From Gammaproteobacteria bacterium (GTDB lineage: Bacteria; Pseudomonadota; Gammaproteobacteria; Steroidobacterales; PWYM01), in assembly GCA_003567475.1 (NCBI GenBank), contig PWZL01000032.1:1-43978 (forward strand): a stretch of 43,978 nt of DNA, in the 5' to 3' direction. The position numbers and the translations under genes are program-made. A model generated the notes under the pieces. That model saw nothing but the letters and a program-made list of their open reading frames with translations. It searched no databases and was not told the DNA's origin. Shown one piece after another: positions 1 to 9,758 of this stretch (position 1 is its first letter; each line of letters opens with the position of its first letter).

Positions 1-1
1 A

Positions 2-589
2 CGGCTCGCGGCGGTCCCGCGTTGCGGCATCGTCCATCGGCTGGACAAGGACACGACGGGACTGATGGTCGTCGCCCGGACCCTCGCGGCCCACACCGCC
101 CTGGTCGAGCAGTTGCAGGCGCGTGAGGTCCGGCGAGAATACCTGGCGTTGAGCTATGGCGAACTCACCGGCGGCGGCGAGGTGGCTGCACCGATCGGCC
201 GGCATCCGCGCGACCGGGTGCGGATGGCGGTGACGCCGCGCGGGCGCCCGGCGGTCACCCATTACCGGTTGCTGCGGCGCTATCCGGGCATGACCCTGCT
301 GCGGGTGCGTCTGGAGACGGGACGGACCCACCAGATCCGTGTGCACCTGGCTCATCTCGGGCATCCGCTGGTGGGCGATACGCTCTATGGCGGGCGTCTG
401 CGGTTGCCGCCCGGGGCGCCTGAGGCCGTGGCGCGGGCGCTGCGGGGGTTTCAGCGTCAGGCGCTGCATGCCGCCGCGCTCGGTCTGAGTCACCCCTCCA
501 GCGGCGAGGCGCTGCACTGGGAGGCGCCCCTGCCCGAGGATTTCCGCGGGCTGCTTGCCGCGCTCGACACGCTGGAGGTGGCGCGGTGA
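2..589 (+). CDS. rluD: RluD-type 23S rRNA pseudouridine synthase, 3' part only
   Basis: The frame is open from the window edge, so the N-terminal S4 domain and the first part of the catalytic domain are missing. What remains is the RluA-family pseudouridine synthase core. The catalytic signature [10 protein letters not shown] lies about ten residues from the edge, its Asp being the family nucleophile, and [22 protein letters not shown] follows in two conserved blocks. RluD modifies helix 69 of 23S rRNA and is needed for good ribosome assembly. RluC or another RluA-family member cannot be excluded from the C-terminal half alone, but the downstream order pgeF-clpB is that of rluD in E. coli. 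The stop TGA overlaps the GTG start of pgeF, implying translational coupling. Confidence 0.88.
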   Translation, partial: RLAAVPRCGIVHRLDKDTTGLMVVARTLAAHTALVEQLQAREVRREYLALSYGELTGGGEVAAPIGRHPRDRVRMAVTPRGRPAVTHYRLLRRYPGMTLLRVRLETGRTHQIRVHLAHLGHPLVGDTLYGGRLRLPPGAPEAVARALRGFQRQALHAAALGLSHPSSGEALHWEAPLPEDFRGLLAALDTLEVAR

Positions 590-1374
590 GCGTGGGCTGG
601 CTGTGGGCCGACTGGCCGCTGGCCGGGCGGGTGTGTGCTGGTGTGAGCACCCGCACGGGCGGGGTCAGCGCGCCGCCTTGGGGGTCGCTCAATCTCGGGC
701 TGCATGTCAGCGACCGCCCGGAGCACGTGCAGGAGAACCGCCGCCGGCTGGCGGCGGCGCTGGCGCTGCCGGCCGAGCCCGCCTGGTTGCGCCAGGTCCA
801 TGGCACGGCGGTCGCGCAGCTCCAGCCCCCGCCTGGCGCGGGCGTCGCCGATCGCGTGGCCGGCGCGCCAGCGGCCGTCGACCCGATCGAGGCTGATGCC
901 GCGGTGGCCTGCCAGCCGGGGGTCGTCTGCGCGGTGCTGACGGCCGACTGCCTGTCCGTCGTGCTGGCCGATCTCGATGCGCGCTGCGTCGGCGTGGCCC
1001 ATGCCGGCTGGCGGGGGCTCGCGGCTGGGGTCATCGAGACCACGATCGAGGCGCTCGCGGTGACGCCGGCGCGGCTGGTGGCCTGGCTGGGGCCGGCGAT
1101 CTCACAGGGCTGTTTCGAGGTGGGGGAGGAGGTGCGTACGGCGTTCCTGGCGCACGATCCGGGGGCGGCATCGGCATTCATCGCCAACGCCCGCGGCCGC
1201 TGGCAGGCCGACCTGGCCGGCCTGGCCCGTCGGCGGCTGGCGGCGGCCGGTGTGCCGGCGGTCTACGGCGGCGGGTTGTGCACGTTCACAGAGGGCGCCC
1301 GCTTTCATTCGCATCGGCGTGACGGCGCCGCGAGCGGGCGCATGGCGACGCTGGCCTGGCTTCCGGCACCTTGA
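586..1374 (+). CDS. pgeF: PgeF/YfiH family purine nucleoside phosphorylase (polyphenol oxidase fold)
   Basis: A 262-residue DUF152/YfiH protein. The metal-site residues of the family are visible: RQVHG (His72), TADCLS (Cys122) and VAHAGWRG (His139). WLGPAIS and the C-terminal R-x-GRMA block match too. Characterised members act as purine nucleoside phosphorylase/adenosine deaminase, and E. coli YfiH is also reported to edit misincorporated Ser in UDP-MurNAc precursors. TADCLS has Ser where most members have Pro. About a dozen extra residues precede the ADAAV block compared with E. coli. The GTG start at 586 overlaps the rluD stop and has GGAGG seven bases upstream. The last codons form part of the clpB heat-shock promoter. 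Confidence 0.92.
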   Translation: MSVGWLWADWPLAGRVCAGVSTRTGGVSAPPWGSLNLGLHVSDRPEHVQENRRRLAAALALPAEPAWLRQVHGTAVAQLQPPPGAGVADRVAGAPAAVDPIEADAAVACQPGVVCAVLTADCLSVVLADLDARCVGVAHAGWRGLAAGVIETTIEALAVTPARLVAWLGPAISQGCFEVGEEVRTAFLAHDPGAASAFIANARGRWQADLAGLARRRLAAAGVPAVYGGGLCTFTEGARFHSHRRDGAASGRMATLAWLPAP

Positions 1375-1397
1375 TTTTGCGCGCGTTGGCCCCATTT
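1370..1397 (+). promoter_or_regulatory. Sigma-32-type heat-shock promoter of clpB
   Basis: CTTGATT (1370-1376), a 13-base spacer and CCCCATTT (1390-1397) match the sigma-32 consensus CTTGAAA-N13/14-CCCCATnT closely. The start of clpB lies 33 bases further on. The -35 element sits over the pgeF stop codon. E. coli clpB is a sigma-32 gene, so position and sequence agree. Confidence 0.8.
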
Positions 1398-1429
1398 ATG
1401 CTGTCAATTCCGATACCGGGGAGCCTGCC

Positions 1430-4021
1430 ATGCGCATGGACAAGCTGACTTCCAAATTCCAGATGGCCCTGGCCGACGCCCAGTCGCTCGCGCTTGGACG
1501 GGACCACCAGTTCATCGAGCCGGTGCACGTGCTCGTGGCACTGCTCGATCAGCAGGGGGGCAGTGTCCGTCACCTGCTGGGCAAGGCCGGGGCGAACATC
1601 AATCTGCTGCGCTCGCAGCTTGGCGAGGCGCTGGATCGCCTGCCGAGTGTCGAGGGCACGCCTGGTGAGGTGCATCTCTCCAATGACACCGGGCGGCTGC
1701 TGAACGTGACCGACAAGCTCGCCCAGCAGCGCAGCGATGCCTACATCTCCTCCGAGCTGTTCGTGCTCGCCGCCGCCGATGACAAGGGTGAGGCGGGGCG
1801 GCTGCTGCGCGAGGCCGGCGTGGTCAAGGGCGCGGTCGAGAAGGCGATCGATGAGGTCCGCGGCGGTGCGGCCATCGACGATCCGAATGCCGAGGAACAG
1901 CGCCAGGCACTGGAGAAATACACCATCGACCTCACCGAGCGCGCCGAGCAGGGCAAGCTCGATCCAGTGATCGGCCGAGATGACGAGATCCGCCGCACCG
2001 TGCAGGTGCTGCAGCGGCGGACCAAGAACAACCCGGTGCTGATCGGCGAACCCGGCGTGGGCAAGACCGCGATCGTCGAGGGGCTGGCGCTGCGCATCGT
2101 CAACGGCGAGGTGCCTGAAGGGCTGAAGGACAAGCGCATCCTGGCGCTGGACATGGGGTCGCTGATTGCTGGCGCCAAGTTCCGGGGCGAGTTCGAGGAG
2201 CGCCTGAAGGCCGTGCTGAACGACCTGGCCAAGCAGGAAGGGCAGATCATCCTGTTCATCGACGAGATCCACACCATGGTCGGTGCCGGCAAGGCCGAGG
2301 GGGCCATGGACGCCGGCAACATGCTCAAACCCGCGCTGGCCCGAGGCGAGCTGCATTGCGTCGGGGCCACCACGCTGGACGAGTATCGCAAGTACATCGA
2401 GAAAGACGCCGCGCTCGAGCGGCGGTTCCAGAAGGTGCTGGTCGAGGAGCCGAGTGTCGAGGACACGATCGCCATCCTGCGGGGTCTGAAGGAACGCTAT
2501 GAGGTGCATCATGGCGTCGACATCACCGACCCCGCGATCGTGGCCGCGGCGACGCTGTCGCATCGCTACATCTCCGATCGCCAGCTGCCGGACAAGGCTA
2601 TCGACCTGGTCGATGAAGCCGCGTCGCGCATCCGCATGGAGATCGACTCCAAGCCCGAGGCGATGGACCGGCTGGAGCGACGGCTGATCCAGCTGAAGAT
2701 CGAGCGCGAGGCGCTGAAGAAAGAAGCCGACGAGGCCTCGCGCAAGCGCCTGGCGGATCTTGAAGAGCAGATCGGCAAGCTTGAACGCGAGTTCTCGGAC
2801 CTCGAGGAGATCTGGAAGGCTGAGAAAGCGTCCATGCAGGGCGCCACGCAAATCAAGGAGGAGCTCGAGCGCGCGAAGCTGGAGCTCGAGACCGCGCGCC
2901 GAGCGCATGATCTGGCGCGGATGTCGGAGCTGCAGTACGGGCGTATCCCGGAGCTCGAGAAGCAGTTGACCTCGGCGGGCGAGGGCGAGGGTCAGACGAC
3001 CACGCTGGTGCGTAACAAGGTCACCGACGAGGAGGTCGCCGAGGTGGTCTCCAAGTGGACCGGCATTCCGGTGTCGCGGATGCTCGAAGGTGAGCGCGAG
3101 AAGCTGCTGCGCATGGAGGAGCAGCTGCGCGCCCGGGTGGTGGGCCAGGAAGAGGCGGTGACCGCCGTGTCCAACGCCATCCGTCGCTCGCGCGCGGGCC
3201 TGTCCGATCCGAACCGGCCGAATGGTTCGTTCCTGTTCCTCGGCCCGACTGGGGTCGGCAAGACCGAGCTGACCAAGGCGCTGGCGGCGTTCCTGTTCGA
3301 TACCGAAGAGGCGATGGTGCGGATCGACATGTCGGAGTTCATGGAGAAGCACTCGGTGGCGCGGCTGATCGGGGCCCCGCCGGGCTATGTCGGTTATGAG
3401 GAGGGGGGCTATCTGACCGAAGCGGTGCGCCGCCGCCCCTACTCGGTGATTCTGATGGACGAGGTCGAGAAGGCCCATGCGGACGTGTTCAACGTGCTGC
3501 TGCAGGTGCTCGATGACGGCCGGCTGACCGACGGACAGGGGCGAACGGTGGATTTCCGCAACACGGTGATCGTGATGACCTCGAATCTGGGCTCGCATCG
3601 GATCCAGGAGCTCGCTGGCGAAGCGAACTACGATCAGATGAAGGCCGAGGTGATGGAGATCGTCGGGCAGCATTTCCGCCCGGAGTTCATCAATCGGGTT
3701 GATGAGGCGGTGGTGTTTCATCCGCTGGGCCGGGAGCAGATCCGCGCGATCGTGGATATCCAGATCGACGGTCTGCGACGCCGCTTGGCCGACCGGGACA
3801 TGGCCCTGGCGCTGGACGGCGCGGCGCTCGACCTGCTCGCCGAGGCCGGTTACGACCCGGTGTATGGGGCTCGGCCGCTGAAGCGTGCCATCCAGCAGCA
3901 GCTGGAGAATCCCCTGGCCCAGCGCATTCTCAAGGGTGATTTTGGCCCTGGCGACGAGATTGGCATCACCGCCAGCGACGCTAAACTACAGTTCACGACC
4001 ACTGGGGTCAGACCCGCGTAA
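1430..4021 (+). CDS. clpB: ClpB ATP-dependent disaggregase
   Basis: An 863-residue Hsp100 ATPase that threads aggregated proteins together with DnaK. The domains come in order: Clp N domain ([18 protein letters not shown] onward), NBD1 with Walker A GEPGVGKT and Walker B LFIDEIH, the long coiled-coil M domain rich in E/K/R (about residues 400-530), and NBD2 with GPTGVGKT and [10 protein letters not shown]. The frame opens upstream at 1250, but ATG 1430 is chosen: GGGGAG stands six bases ahead, and the protein then starts as E. coli ClpB does (MRLDRLTNKF). Length is close to the E. coli 857. The last residues (TTTGVRPA) are encoded by a palindromic repeat element that continues downstream. Confidence 0.97.
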   Translation: MRMDKLTSKFQMALADAQSLALGRDHQFIEPVHVLVALLDQQGGSVRHLLGKAGANINLLRSQLGEALDRLPSVEGTPGEVHLSNDTGRLLNVTDKLAQQRSDAYISSELFVLAAADDKGEAGRLLREAGVVKGAVEKAIDEVRGGAAIDDPNAEEQRQALEKYTIDLTERAEQGKLDPVIGRDDEIRRTVQVLQRRTKNNPVLIGEPGVGKTAIVEGLALRIVNGEVPEGLKDKRILALDMGSLIAGAKFRGEFEERLKAVLNDLAKQEGQIILFIDEIHTMVGAGKAEGAMDAGNMLKPALARGELHCVGATTLDEYRKYIEKDAALERRFQKVLVEEPSVEDTIAILRGLKERYEVHHGVDITDPAIVAAATLSHRYISDRQLPDKAIDLVDEAASRIRMEIDSKPEAMDRLERRLIQLKIEREALKKEADEASRKRLADLEEQIGKLEREFSDLEEIWKAEKASMQGATQIKEELERAKLELETARRAHDLARMSELQYGRIPELEKQLTSAGEGEGQTTTLVRNKVTDEEVAEVVSKWTGIPVSRMLEGEREKLLRMEEQLRARVVGQEEAVTAVSNAIRRSRAGLSDPNRPNGSFLFLGPTGVGKTELTKALAAFLFDTEEAMVRIDMSEFMEKHSVARLIGAPPGYVGYEEGGYLTEAVRRRPYSVILMDEVEKAHADVFNVLLQVLDDGRLTDGQGRTVDFRNTVIVMTSNLGSHRIQELAGEANYDQMKAEVMEIVGQHFRPEFINRVDEAVVFHPLGREQIRAIVDIQIDGLRRRLADRDMALALDGAALDLLAEAGYDPVYGARPLKRAIQQQLENPLAQRILKGDFGPGDEIGITASDAKLQFTTTGVRPA

Positions 4022-4156
4022 GGTATTGTTTCAAAGTTGTTATTCGGGTTTTCGGCGGTCCCAGGGGGGCTTAGCTCACATGCGGGCTAAGCCCCCCTGG
4101 GCGGTCCGAATCAAGATAAACTCCAGCTTTTTTAACCACTTGACGGGGTCCGACCC
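4005..4156. repeat. REP/MITE-like palindromic element spanning the clpB stop
   Basis: The 11-base palindrome GGGTCAGACCC (4005-4015) and its near copy GGGTCCGACCC (4146-4156) bracket a region more AT-rich than its surroundings. In the middle is a perfect 16-bp stem (4060-4075 with 4086-4101, ten-base loop). Weaker outer pairing ATTCGG/CCGAAT (4042-4047 with 4106-4111) extends it. No T-run follows the stem on either strand, so it is not a standard intrinsic terminator, although it could stop exonucleases. Motifs of the GGGGTCAGACCCC kind are, from general knowledge, common next to REP-associated tyrosine transposases (RAYT); none is encoded here. The left palindrome supplies the last clpB codons, and the right one ends in G-rich sequence seven bases before the next gene's ATG. 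Confidence 0.6.
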
Positions 4157-4168
4157 GGGGGTATTCAG

Positions 4169-4507
4169 ATGCCGATTTATGAGTATCGATGCGAGGCCTG
4201 TGGACATGAGCTCGAGGCGCTGCAGAAGATCTCCGAGGCGCACCTCACCGACTGTCCGGCTTGCGGTCAGTCGCAGCTGCGCCGGCTGGTCTCGGCGCCG
4301 CGGTTTCGGCTGAAAGGCGCGGGCTGGTACGAGACCGACTTCAAGAAAGAGGGCGATCGCAAGCGCAACCTCGCCGAGGGCGGTGAAGCCCCCAAGAAAG
4401 ACGACGGCGGCGCGGGCAAGGAGGCGGCCAAGACCGAGACCCCCAAGACCGAGACCAGCAAGAGCACTCCCGGCAAGACCGGTGGCACCGGGGAGGCCGC
4501 CGCCTGA
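4169..4507 (+). CDS. FmdB-family zinc ribbon protein
   Basis: A 112-residue small protein. Residues 1-45 form a CxxC...CxxC zinc ribbon (Cys8, Cys11, Cys29, Cys32) starting MPIYEYRCEACGHE, the usual opening of the FmdB/CxxC_CXXC_SSSS family. From about residue 65 the tail is low-complexity Lys/Glu/Thr/Gly with repeated KTET, and probably disordered. The family is often described as putative regulatory, and no biochemical role is firmly set. The G-run at 4157-4161 could serve as ribosome binding site. The stop overlaps the next ATG (TGATG). Gene order FmdB-DUF502-aspS is common in Gammaproteobacteria. Confidence 0.88.
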   Translation: MPIYEYRCEACGHELEALQKISEAHLTDCPACGQSQLRRLVSAPRFRLKGAGWYETDFKKEGDRKRNLAEGGEAPKKDDGGAGKEAAKTETPKTETSKSTPGKTGGTGEAAA

Positions 4508-5160
4508 TGAGCCAGCCCGGCAGGGTCTCCCGACTGCGCCGGTACTTCATCGCCGGCCTGCTGATCTGGGTACCGATCGGTATCACCGTGTTCATCGTCC
4601 GGCTGCTGCTGGAACTGATGGACCGCGTGGTGCTGTTCATACCGCCGCCCTGGCGGCCGGAGAACCTGTTCGGCTTCAGCATCCCCGGATTCGGCATCGT
4701 CGCGGCGCTGGCGCTGGTGCTGTTCACAGGCTTTCTCGCGGCGAACCTCATCGGCCGGCGCCTGGTGGAGCTCTACGAGTCGATCCTCAGGCGTATCCCT
4801 TTCGTTCGCGGCATCTACGCGGCGTCGAAAAGTTTCGCCGAGGTGCTGTTCTCCGACACCGAGCAGTCCTTCAAGAAGGTGCTGCTCGTCGAATACCCCA
4901 AGCGCGGCACGTTCGCCCTGTGCTTCCAGACCTCCAGCCGCCTGGAGGAAATCCAGTACCGCACCGAGAGCGATGTGGTCTGCGTGTTTGTGCCCACCAC
5001 GCCGAACCCCACGTCGGGCTTCATTCTGATGGTGCCCCGCGACGAGATCATCGAGCTCGACATGAGTGTGGACGAGGCGCTGAAAATGATCATCTCGCTC
5101 GGTGTCGTGGTGCCCGAGTGGCGAGCCCGCGAACTTGCGCCCGACCGGTTCTCCACTTAA
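4507..5160 (+). CDS. DUF502 family inner-membrane protein
   Basis: A 217-residue protein with two N-terminal hydrophobic segments, about residues 11-36 (YFIAGLLIWVPIGITVFIV) and 60-80, followed by a soluble domain with the family motifs IPFVRGIYAASK and TTPNPTSGF. These match DUF502 (COG2928), a widely conserved membrane family without an established biochemical role. The start ATG overlaps the stop of the zinc ribbon gene by one base, so the two are probably coupled. 112 bases follow before aspS, in which I see no clear promoter or hairpin. Confidence 0.88.
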   Translation: MSQPGRVSRLRRYFIAGLLIWVPIGITVFIVRLLLELMDRVVLFIPPPWRPENLFGFSIPGFGIVAALALVLFTGFLAANLIGRRLVELYESILRRIPFVRGIYAASKSFAEVLFSDTEQSFKKVLLVEYPKRGTFALCFQTSSRLEEIQYRTESDVVCVFVPTTPNPTSGFILMVPRDEIIELDMSVDEALKMIISLGVVVPEWRARELAPDRFST

Positions 5161-5272
5161 CATCGCGCGTCTTCCGTAAGTCCCCCACCAGGCCGCCGCC
5201 ACCCCAGCCGCCCCGGCCACGGCGCACGCCATCGCGGGCAGCGGGCCGGGCGGCGAGCCCAGGAACCAGCCC

Positions 5273-7054
5273 ATGCGCAGCCATTACTGCGGACACATCA
5301 CCCGCGAACACATCGATCAGACCCTGACCGTCGCCGGCTGGGTGCACCGCCGTCGCGACCATGGCGGGGTGATCTTCGTCGATCTGCGCGATCGCGAAGG
5401 TCTGCTGCAGGTGGTGTTCGATCCGGACGCGCCTGCGCTGTTCGCCCAGGCCGAGCGCCTGCGAAGCGAATACGTGATTTCGGTCACCGGTCGCGTACGG
5501 GCGCGCCCCGCCGGCACCGACAACCCCAATCTGCCCACTGGCGAGGTCGAGCTCTACGGCAGCGAACTGACCATCCATAACCGCGCCGAGACACCGCCGT
5601 TCATGCTCGATGACGACGACGTCGCCGAGGAAACCCGGCTGCGCTTCCGGTATGTGGACCTGCGCCGCCCGGTCATGCAGGAGCGCCTGCGCCTGCGCCA
5701 CCGGGTGACCTCGAGCCTGCGCCGCTACCTCGACGGCCAGGGCTTCATCGATCTCGAGACGCCGATCCTCACCAAGCCCACTCCCGAAGGCGCGCGCGAC
5801 TACGTCGTGCCGAGCCGCACCCACCCGGGCAGGTTCTTCGCGCTGCCCCAGTCGCCGCAGATCTTCAAGCAGCTGTTCATGATCTCGGGTTTCGATCGCT
5901 ACTATCAGATCGCCCGTTGCTTCCGTGACGAAGACTTGCGTGCCGACCGTCAGCCCGAATTCACCCAGCTCGATGTCGAGACCTCCTTTCTCGACGAGAA
6001 CGGCATCATGACCCTGATGGAGGGCATGATCCGCAAGACCTTTGCCGAGGTGCTGGGGGTCGAGCTCCCTGACCCCTTCCCGCGCATGCCCTATGCCGAG
6101 GCCATGCAGCGCTTCGGCTCCGACAAGCCGGACCTGCGCATCCCGCTGGAACTGGTTGAAGTGGCCGACCTGGTGGCTGACTGCGACTTCAAGGTCTTCG
6201 CCGGACCGGCGGCCGACCCTGCCGGCCGGGTCGCGGCGCTGCGTCTGCCCGGCGGCGGTGAAATGACCCGTAAGGAGATTGACGAGGCCACCGCCTTCGT
6301 CGGCCGGTACGGCGCGAAGGGTCTGGCCTACATCAAGGTCAATGACACCACCGCCGGGCGGGATGGGCTGCAGTCTCCGATCGTCAAATTCCTCTCCGAT
6401 GCCGCCGTGACCGGCATCCTCGAGCGCACCGGTGCCGCCGATGGCGACCTGGTGTTCTTCGGCGCCGACAAGGCCCGCATCGTCAACGATGCGCTGGGCG
6501 CGCTGCGGGTGCGTCTCGGCCATGACCGCGGCCTGGTCGCCGAGGGCTGGGCACCCTTGTGGGTGGTCGACTTCCCGATGTTCGAATGGGACGAGAAACG
6601 CAACACCTGGGTGTTCCTGCATCATCCCTTCACCTCGCCCAAGGCGGACTCCGTCGAGGCGCTGGAGACAAGCCCGGGCGAGATCGACTCCCGCGCCTAC
6701 GACATGGTGCTGAACGGGACGGAACTCGGTGGTGGCTCGGTGCGTATTCACCGCCAGGACATCCAGGCGGCGGTGTTCCGCCTGCTCGGCATCAGCGATG
6801 AGGACGCACGTGAGAAGTTCGGCTTCCTGCTGGACGCGCTGAAGTCCGGATGTCCGCCGCACGGTGGCATCGCCTTCGGGCTGGACCGGTTGGTGATGCT
6901 CATGTGTGGTGCCGAGAGCATCCGCGACGTGATCGCGTTCCCCAAGACCCAGACGGCCAGCTGCCCGCTGACCAGCGCACCCTCCGAGGTGTCGGCCGAG
7001 CAGCTCCGCGAGGCCGGCATCCGGCTGCGCCGCCAGGAGCCTTCGCAGGCCTGA
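5273..7054 (+). CDS. aspS: Aspartyl-tRNA synthetase, probably non-discriminating
   Basis: A 593-residue class IIb synthetase charging tRNA-Asp. Parts in order: N-terminal OB-fold anticodon domain (residues 1-110), class II motif 2 ([17 protein letters not shown]), a GAD insertion domain (about 290-420), and motif 3 ([13 protein letters not shown]). Residues that separate discriminating from non-discriminating enzymes are readable. RRDHGGVIF has His30 where E. coli has Leu, and RPAGT has Gly81 where E. coli has Lys. The His/Gly pair is that of the Pseudomonas aeruginosa enzyme, which also makes Asp-tRNA-Asn for GatCAB. ATG 5273 has AGGA eight bases upstream. nudB follows after 10 bases. Confidence 0.96.
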   Translation: MRSHYCGHITREHIDQTLTVAGWVHRRRDHGGVIFVDLRDREGLLQVVFDPDAPALFAQAERLRSEYVISVTGRVRARPAGTDNPNLPTGEVELYGSELTIHNRAETPPFMLDDDDVAEETRLRFRYVDLRRPVMQERLRLRHRVTSSLRRYLDGQGFIDLETPILTKPTPEGARDYVVPSRTHPGRFFALPQSPQIFKQLFMISGFDRYYQIARCFRDEDLRADRQPEFTQLDVETSFLDENGIMTLMEGMIRKTFAEVLGVELPDPFPRMPYAEAMQRFGSDKPDLRIPLELVEVADLVADCDFKVFAGPAADPAGRVAALRLPGGGEMTRKEIDEATAFVGRYGAKGLAYIKVNDTTAGRDGLQSPIVKFLSDAAVTGILERTGAADGDLVFFGADKARIVNDALGALRVRLGHDRGLVAEGWAPLWVVDFPMFEWDEKRNTWVFLHHPFTSPKADSVEALETSPGEIDSRAYDMVLNGTELGGGSVRIHRQDIQAAVFRLLGISDEDAREKFGFLLDALKSGCPPHGGIAFGLDRLVMLMCGAESIRDVIAFPKTQTASCPLTSAPSEVSAEQLREAGIRLRRQEPSQA

Positions 7055-7064
7055 CGGCGCCGCT

Positions 7065-7517
7065 GTGGAACAGGTGCCCGAGGGCTACCGCCGACCGGAG
7101 TCGGTGCTGGTGGTGGTGTACACGCCGGCCCTTGAGGTGCTGCTGCTGCGCCGCGTGAATCCGCCGGCGTTCTGGCAGTCGGTCACCGGCGCGCTGCTGC
7201 CCGGGGAGACGCCGTTCGAGGCGGCCCGCCGCGAGCTGCGCGAGGAAACCGGCATCGATCGCTGCGACGGCCTGGTCGACACCGGGATCGTCCGCGAGTT
7301 TCCCATTCGCGGCCCCTGGCGGGCACGCTACGCGCCCGAGGCCACCACCAACCGCGAATACGCGTGGATCCTGCAAGTGCCCGACCCGGTGACGCCCGTG
7401 CTGGCCTCTGCCGAGCACGATGCCTATGTCTGGCTGCCGGCGCAGCGGGCCGCGGAGCGGGCGAGCTCATGGACCAACCGTGATGCGATCCGCCGCCTGC
7501 TGTCGCCACCCGGGTAG
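7065..7517 (+). CDS. nudB: Dihydroneopterin triphosphate diphosphatase (Nudix)
   Basis: A 150-residue Nudix hydrolase that removes pyrophosphate from dihydroneopterin triphosphate in folate synthesis. The Nudix box reads GALLPGETPFEAARREL then REETGI. The flanks are those of E. coli NudB: RRPESVLVVVYTP near the N-terminus, FWQSVTGALL before the box, and SSWTNRDAIRRLL at the end. aspS-nudB adjacency is common in this class. The GTG start at 7065 is 10 bases after the aspS stop; GTG 7074 is an alternative and neither has a strong ribosome binding site, which suggests coupling to aspS. Confidence 0.9.
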   Translation: MEQVPEGYRRPESVLVVVYTPALEVLLLRRVNPPAFWQSVTGALLPGETPFEAARRELREETGIDRCDGLVDTGIVREFPIRGPWRARYAPEATTNREYAWILQVPDPVTPVLASAEHDAYVWLPAQRAAERASSWTNRDAIRRLLSPPG

Positions 7518-7526
7518 ACTCACGCT

Positions 7527-8198
7527 ATGGACACGGTCATCCTCCTCCACGGGCTGTACATGACCGGCGCGGAACTCGTCGTTTTGCGCCACCGCCTGCG
7601 CCGGGTCCACGGCTTCCGCACGCGGATTTTCCGTTATCGCTCGATGGCCGCCGGGCTGGCCGAGAACGCCGAGCGCCTGCAGGCGTTCATCGCCGAGACC
7701 GAAGGGGAGCGGGTTCACCTGCTCGGCCACAGTCTCGGTGGGGTGGTGCTGTTGCGCCTGCTCGCGTCACAGCCGCAGGTGGCCCCCGGACGGGTGGTGT
7801 GCCTCGGCTCGCCGCTCAAGGGTTCCAGTTTCGCCCGGGTGTTCTCACGCGTGCCTTTGGGGCCTCAGCTGGTCGGACGAAGCATGCTCGAGGCGCTGGA
7901 TCCTGTCGTCGGGGCGGATCGGTGGAGCGGTGCGCGCGATCTGGGCGTCATTGCCGGGTCCGTGCACGTCGGCATGGGCGCGCTGCTCGGGGTGGTGTCG
8001 TCGCCGGGAGATGGCACGGTCTCGGTAGAGGAGACGCGGCTGCCCGGGGCAACCGATCATCTGGTGCTGCCGGTGTCGCATGGCTCGATGCTGTTGTCCG
8101 CCGAGGTCGCTGATGAGGCGGCCGGTTTTTTCAGGTCGGGCCGTTTCCCGCGGCGTGCGTCGGGGACAGCGCCCGACGTCGACAACATGGCCTCATAG
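7527..8198 (+). CDS. Alpha/beta-hydrolase fold lipase-like protein
   Basis: A 223-residue alpha/beta hydrolase of the small bacterial lipase/PGAP1-like group. The oxyanion strand VILLHGLYMTG opens the protein. The nucleophile elbow is LLGHSLGGVV (Ser in GHSLGG, about residue 70), and a likely acid and base appear in SSPGDGTVS and VSHGSML. There is no signal peptide or transmembrane segment, so it is cytoplasmic as annotated. The substrate cannot be read from sequence. It follows nudB by 9 bases with no obvious binding site of its own. Its 3' end overlaps the convergent GTPase gene by six bases. Confidence 0.82.
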   Translation: MDTVILLHGLYMTGAELVVLRHRLRRVHGFRTRIFRYRSMAAGLAENAERLQAFIAETEGERVHLLGHSLGGVVLLRLLASQPQVAPGRVVCLGSPLKGSSFARVFSRVPLGPQLVGRSMLEALDPVVGADRWSGARDLGVIAGSVHVGMGALLGVVSSPGDGTVSVEETRLPGATDHLVLPVSHGSMLLSAEVADEAAGFFRSGRFPRRASGTAPDVDNMAS

Positions 8199-9758
8199 GT
8201 CGCGGCCCTGCTCGGGTTCGCCGCGGCCGCGGCGGCGCAGGGTGGACACCAGCACGCGGCCGCCCTTGGCCAGTTGTCGGCGCAGGATGCCCCAGTCCTG
8301 CGCGTCACGCCGGGCGCGCTGGCAGCGCAGCAGCCGCACCCGGTCAGCCTCGGGCAGCTCGAACAACAAGGCCGCCCAGAGCGCGTCGTCCACGTTGTAA
8401 CCGCGCTCCGGCGCGGCGCACACCGGAATGACCGTGCTCACCTCCACCCCGAGGTCTGTGGCCGCGGCCGTCACCGCGGCGGCGATCTCTGTGGCCTTCG
8501 CACCGGCAGGGGGATCGAGAACATACGGGGGTGCCCACTCGCGCAGCGGACGCAGCCGGTCGATGTGGGTCAGGGCCACCACCAGGGGCGGCGCACGGCG
8601 CGTGGGCGCGGCCCAGGCGCGGCGCAGCCGGTCGAGGGCTGCCCGCTCCTCGGCCCGGTCGGGCCGGTTCGCGGCGGTGACCCAGAGCACCAGGTCCGCA
8701 TCCAGGCCCGCCGCGTCCAGGGTCGCGGCATCGCTGCCCGCGAAATCGAACCCCGGGGTATCGAACACCAGCGCCCGAAGCGTCTCGTCCCGCTCCAGCC
8801 GGTAGCGGGTGATCTCCGCAGTCGATCCCGCGATGGCGTCGGTGGCGGCGACCAGCTCGCCGAACAGCGCGTTGATCAGGCTGGACTTGCCGGCGTTGAC
8901 GCGTCCGAGCACGGCAATTCGGAGCGGCTCCAGCACCGCCTCGGCGGTGGCGTCAGCCTCCGCCAGGTCCTGCGCCGTGGTGGGCGTCGCCACCTCGAGC
9001 GGGCGGCCGTCATCGAGATGCACAAGGCCGCCATACAACTCGATGGCGTGGTAGCCGATCTTGCGGATGTATTCCTTCAGCAGCCAGAGCTGGACATTGC
9101 GTGAGCCCGCCTGGACCACCTGACCCAGCAGCATGTCGCCGAGGATCTGTCGCAACAGGGCTTGTGGCATGAAGTACAGCTGTAACACCTTCATGAAAGG
9201 CTTGAACTCGTCATAGCGGCTCTTCAGCGTCTGGGCGCCGAAGGCCTGGGCCAGCGTGATCCGATGGCTGCCGGGAATGTTGTCGGTGACCTGCAGCCGC
9301 AGCTCGCGAGCCGCCCGCTCGATCACCATCAGTGTGTCGGGCACGGTCATCTCTGCCAGCGGCCGCGCCGAGCGCGGATGGAAGTGCCCGGCCACCAGCC
9401 GCAGGACCTGCTCGGCCAGCTGTCCCAGGCGGGTGGGGTCATCCAGCGGCCATTCCTCGAGCGTCGCCTCATCCGCCCGACGCTGCACCAGCGCCCAGCA
9501 CTCCTGCGCCTGTTTCGGCCAGGCGCCCCCGGGCGCCGTGTAGACCTGGGCGAGGGCCGCCGCTTCCCGGCGACCGGCCAGCCAGTGGAGCAGGACAGCG
9601 CCGGCCAGGGCGGCCAGCCCGGCGACCAGCCACCACACGCCGAAGCTGGACTGCACCAGCCACACCACGCCGAGCGCCGGCAGCGCGAGCAGCGGCAGCA
9701 GGGTGAACAGTCCCGCCAGCAGGCGCAGCCGGCCGAAGCGCTCGAGCAGGGTCTTCAC
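8193..9758 (-). CDS. Membrane-anchored GTPase (second gene of a GTPase pair)
   Basis: A 521-residue protein starting from GTG 9758, inside the stop of the upstream gene (GTGA overlap). Two hydrophobic stretches (about residues 12-36 and 40-60) anchor the N-terminus. A central region of about 200 residues has no motif I recognise, then a dynamin/Era-like G domain begins at 280. P-loop GRVNAGKSS is at 285-293, G3 is DTPGFDF, and G4 is THID. It resembles the COG3596-type predicted GTPases. Charged C-terminal residues (STLRRRGRGEPEQGRDL) end it. Coupling to the DUF697 GTPase gene suggests that the two act together at the membrane. The role is unknown; a cell-envelope or stress function is only a guess. 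Confidence 0.8.
   Translation of the reverse strand: MKTLLERFGRLRLLAGLFTLLPLLALPALGVVWLVQSSFGVWWLVAGLAALAGAVLLHWLAGRREAAALAQVYTAPGGAWPKQAQECWALVQRRADEATLEEWPLDDPTRLGQLAEQVLRLVAGHFHPRSARPLAEMTVPDTLMVIERAARELRLQVTDNIPGSHRITLAQAFGAQTLKSRYDEFKPFMKVLQLYFMPQALLRQILGDMLLGQVVQAGSRNVQLWLLKEYIRKIGYHAIELYGGLVHLDDGRPLEVATPTTAQDLAEADATAEAVLEPLRIAVLGRVNAGKSSLINALFGELVAATDAIAGSTAEITRYRLERDETLRALVFDTPGFDFAGSDAATLDAAGLDADLVLWVTAANRPDRAEERAALDRLRRAWAAPTRRAPPLVVALTHIDRLRPLREWAPPYVLDPPAGAKATEIAAAVTAAATDLGVEVSTVIPVCAAPERGYNVDDALWAALLFELPEADRVRLLRCQRARRDAQDWGILRRQLAKGGRVLVSTLRRRGRGEPEQGRDL

Noticed and set aside
1286-3721. 811-codon open frame antisense to clpB
   Set aside because: High-GC DNA gives long antisense frames; clpB is certain, and the frame encodes a low-complexity His/Leu/Arg/Gln-rich product with no recognisable domain.
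4060-4101. Intrinsic terminator of clpB
   Set aside because: The 16-bp stem is strong but no T-run follows on either strand, and it is flanked by palindromes that better fit a repeat element.
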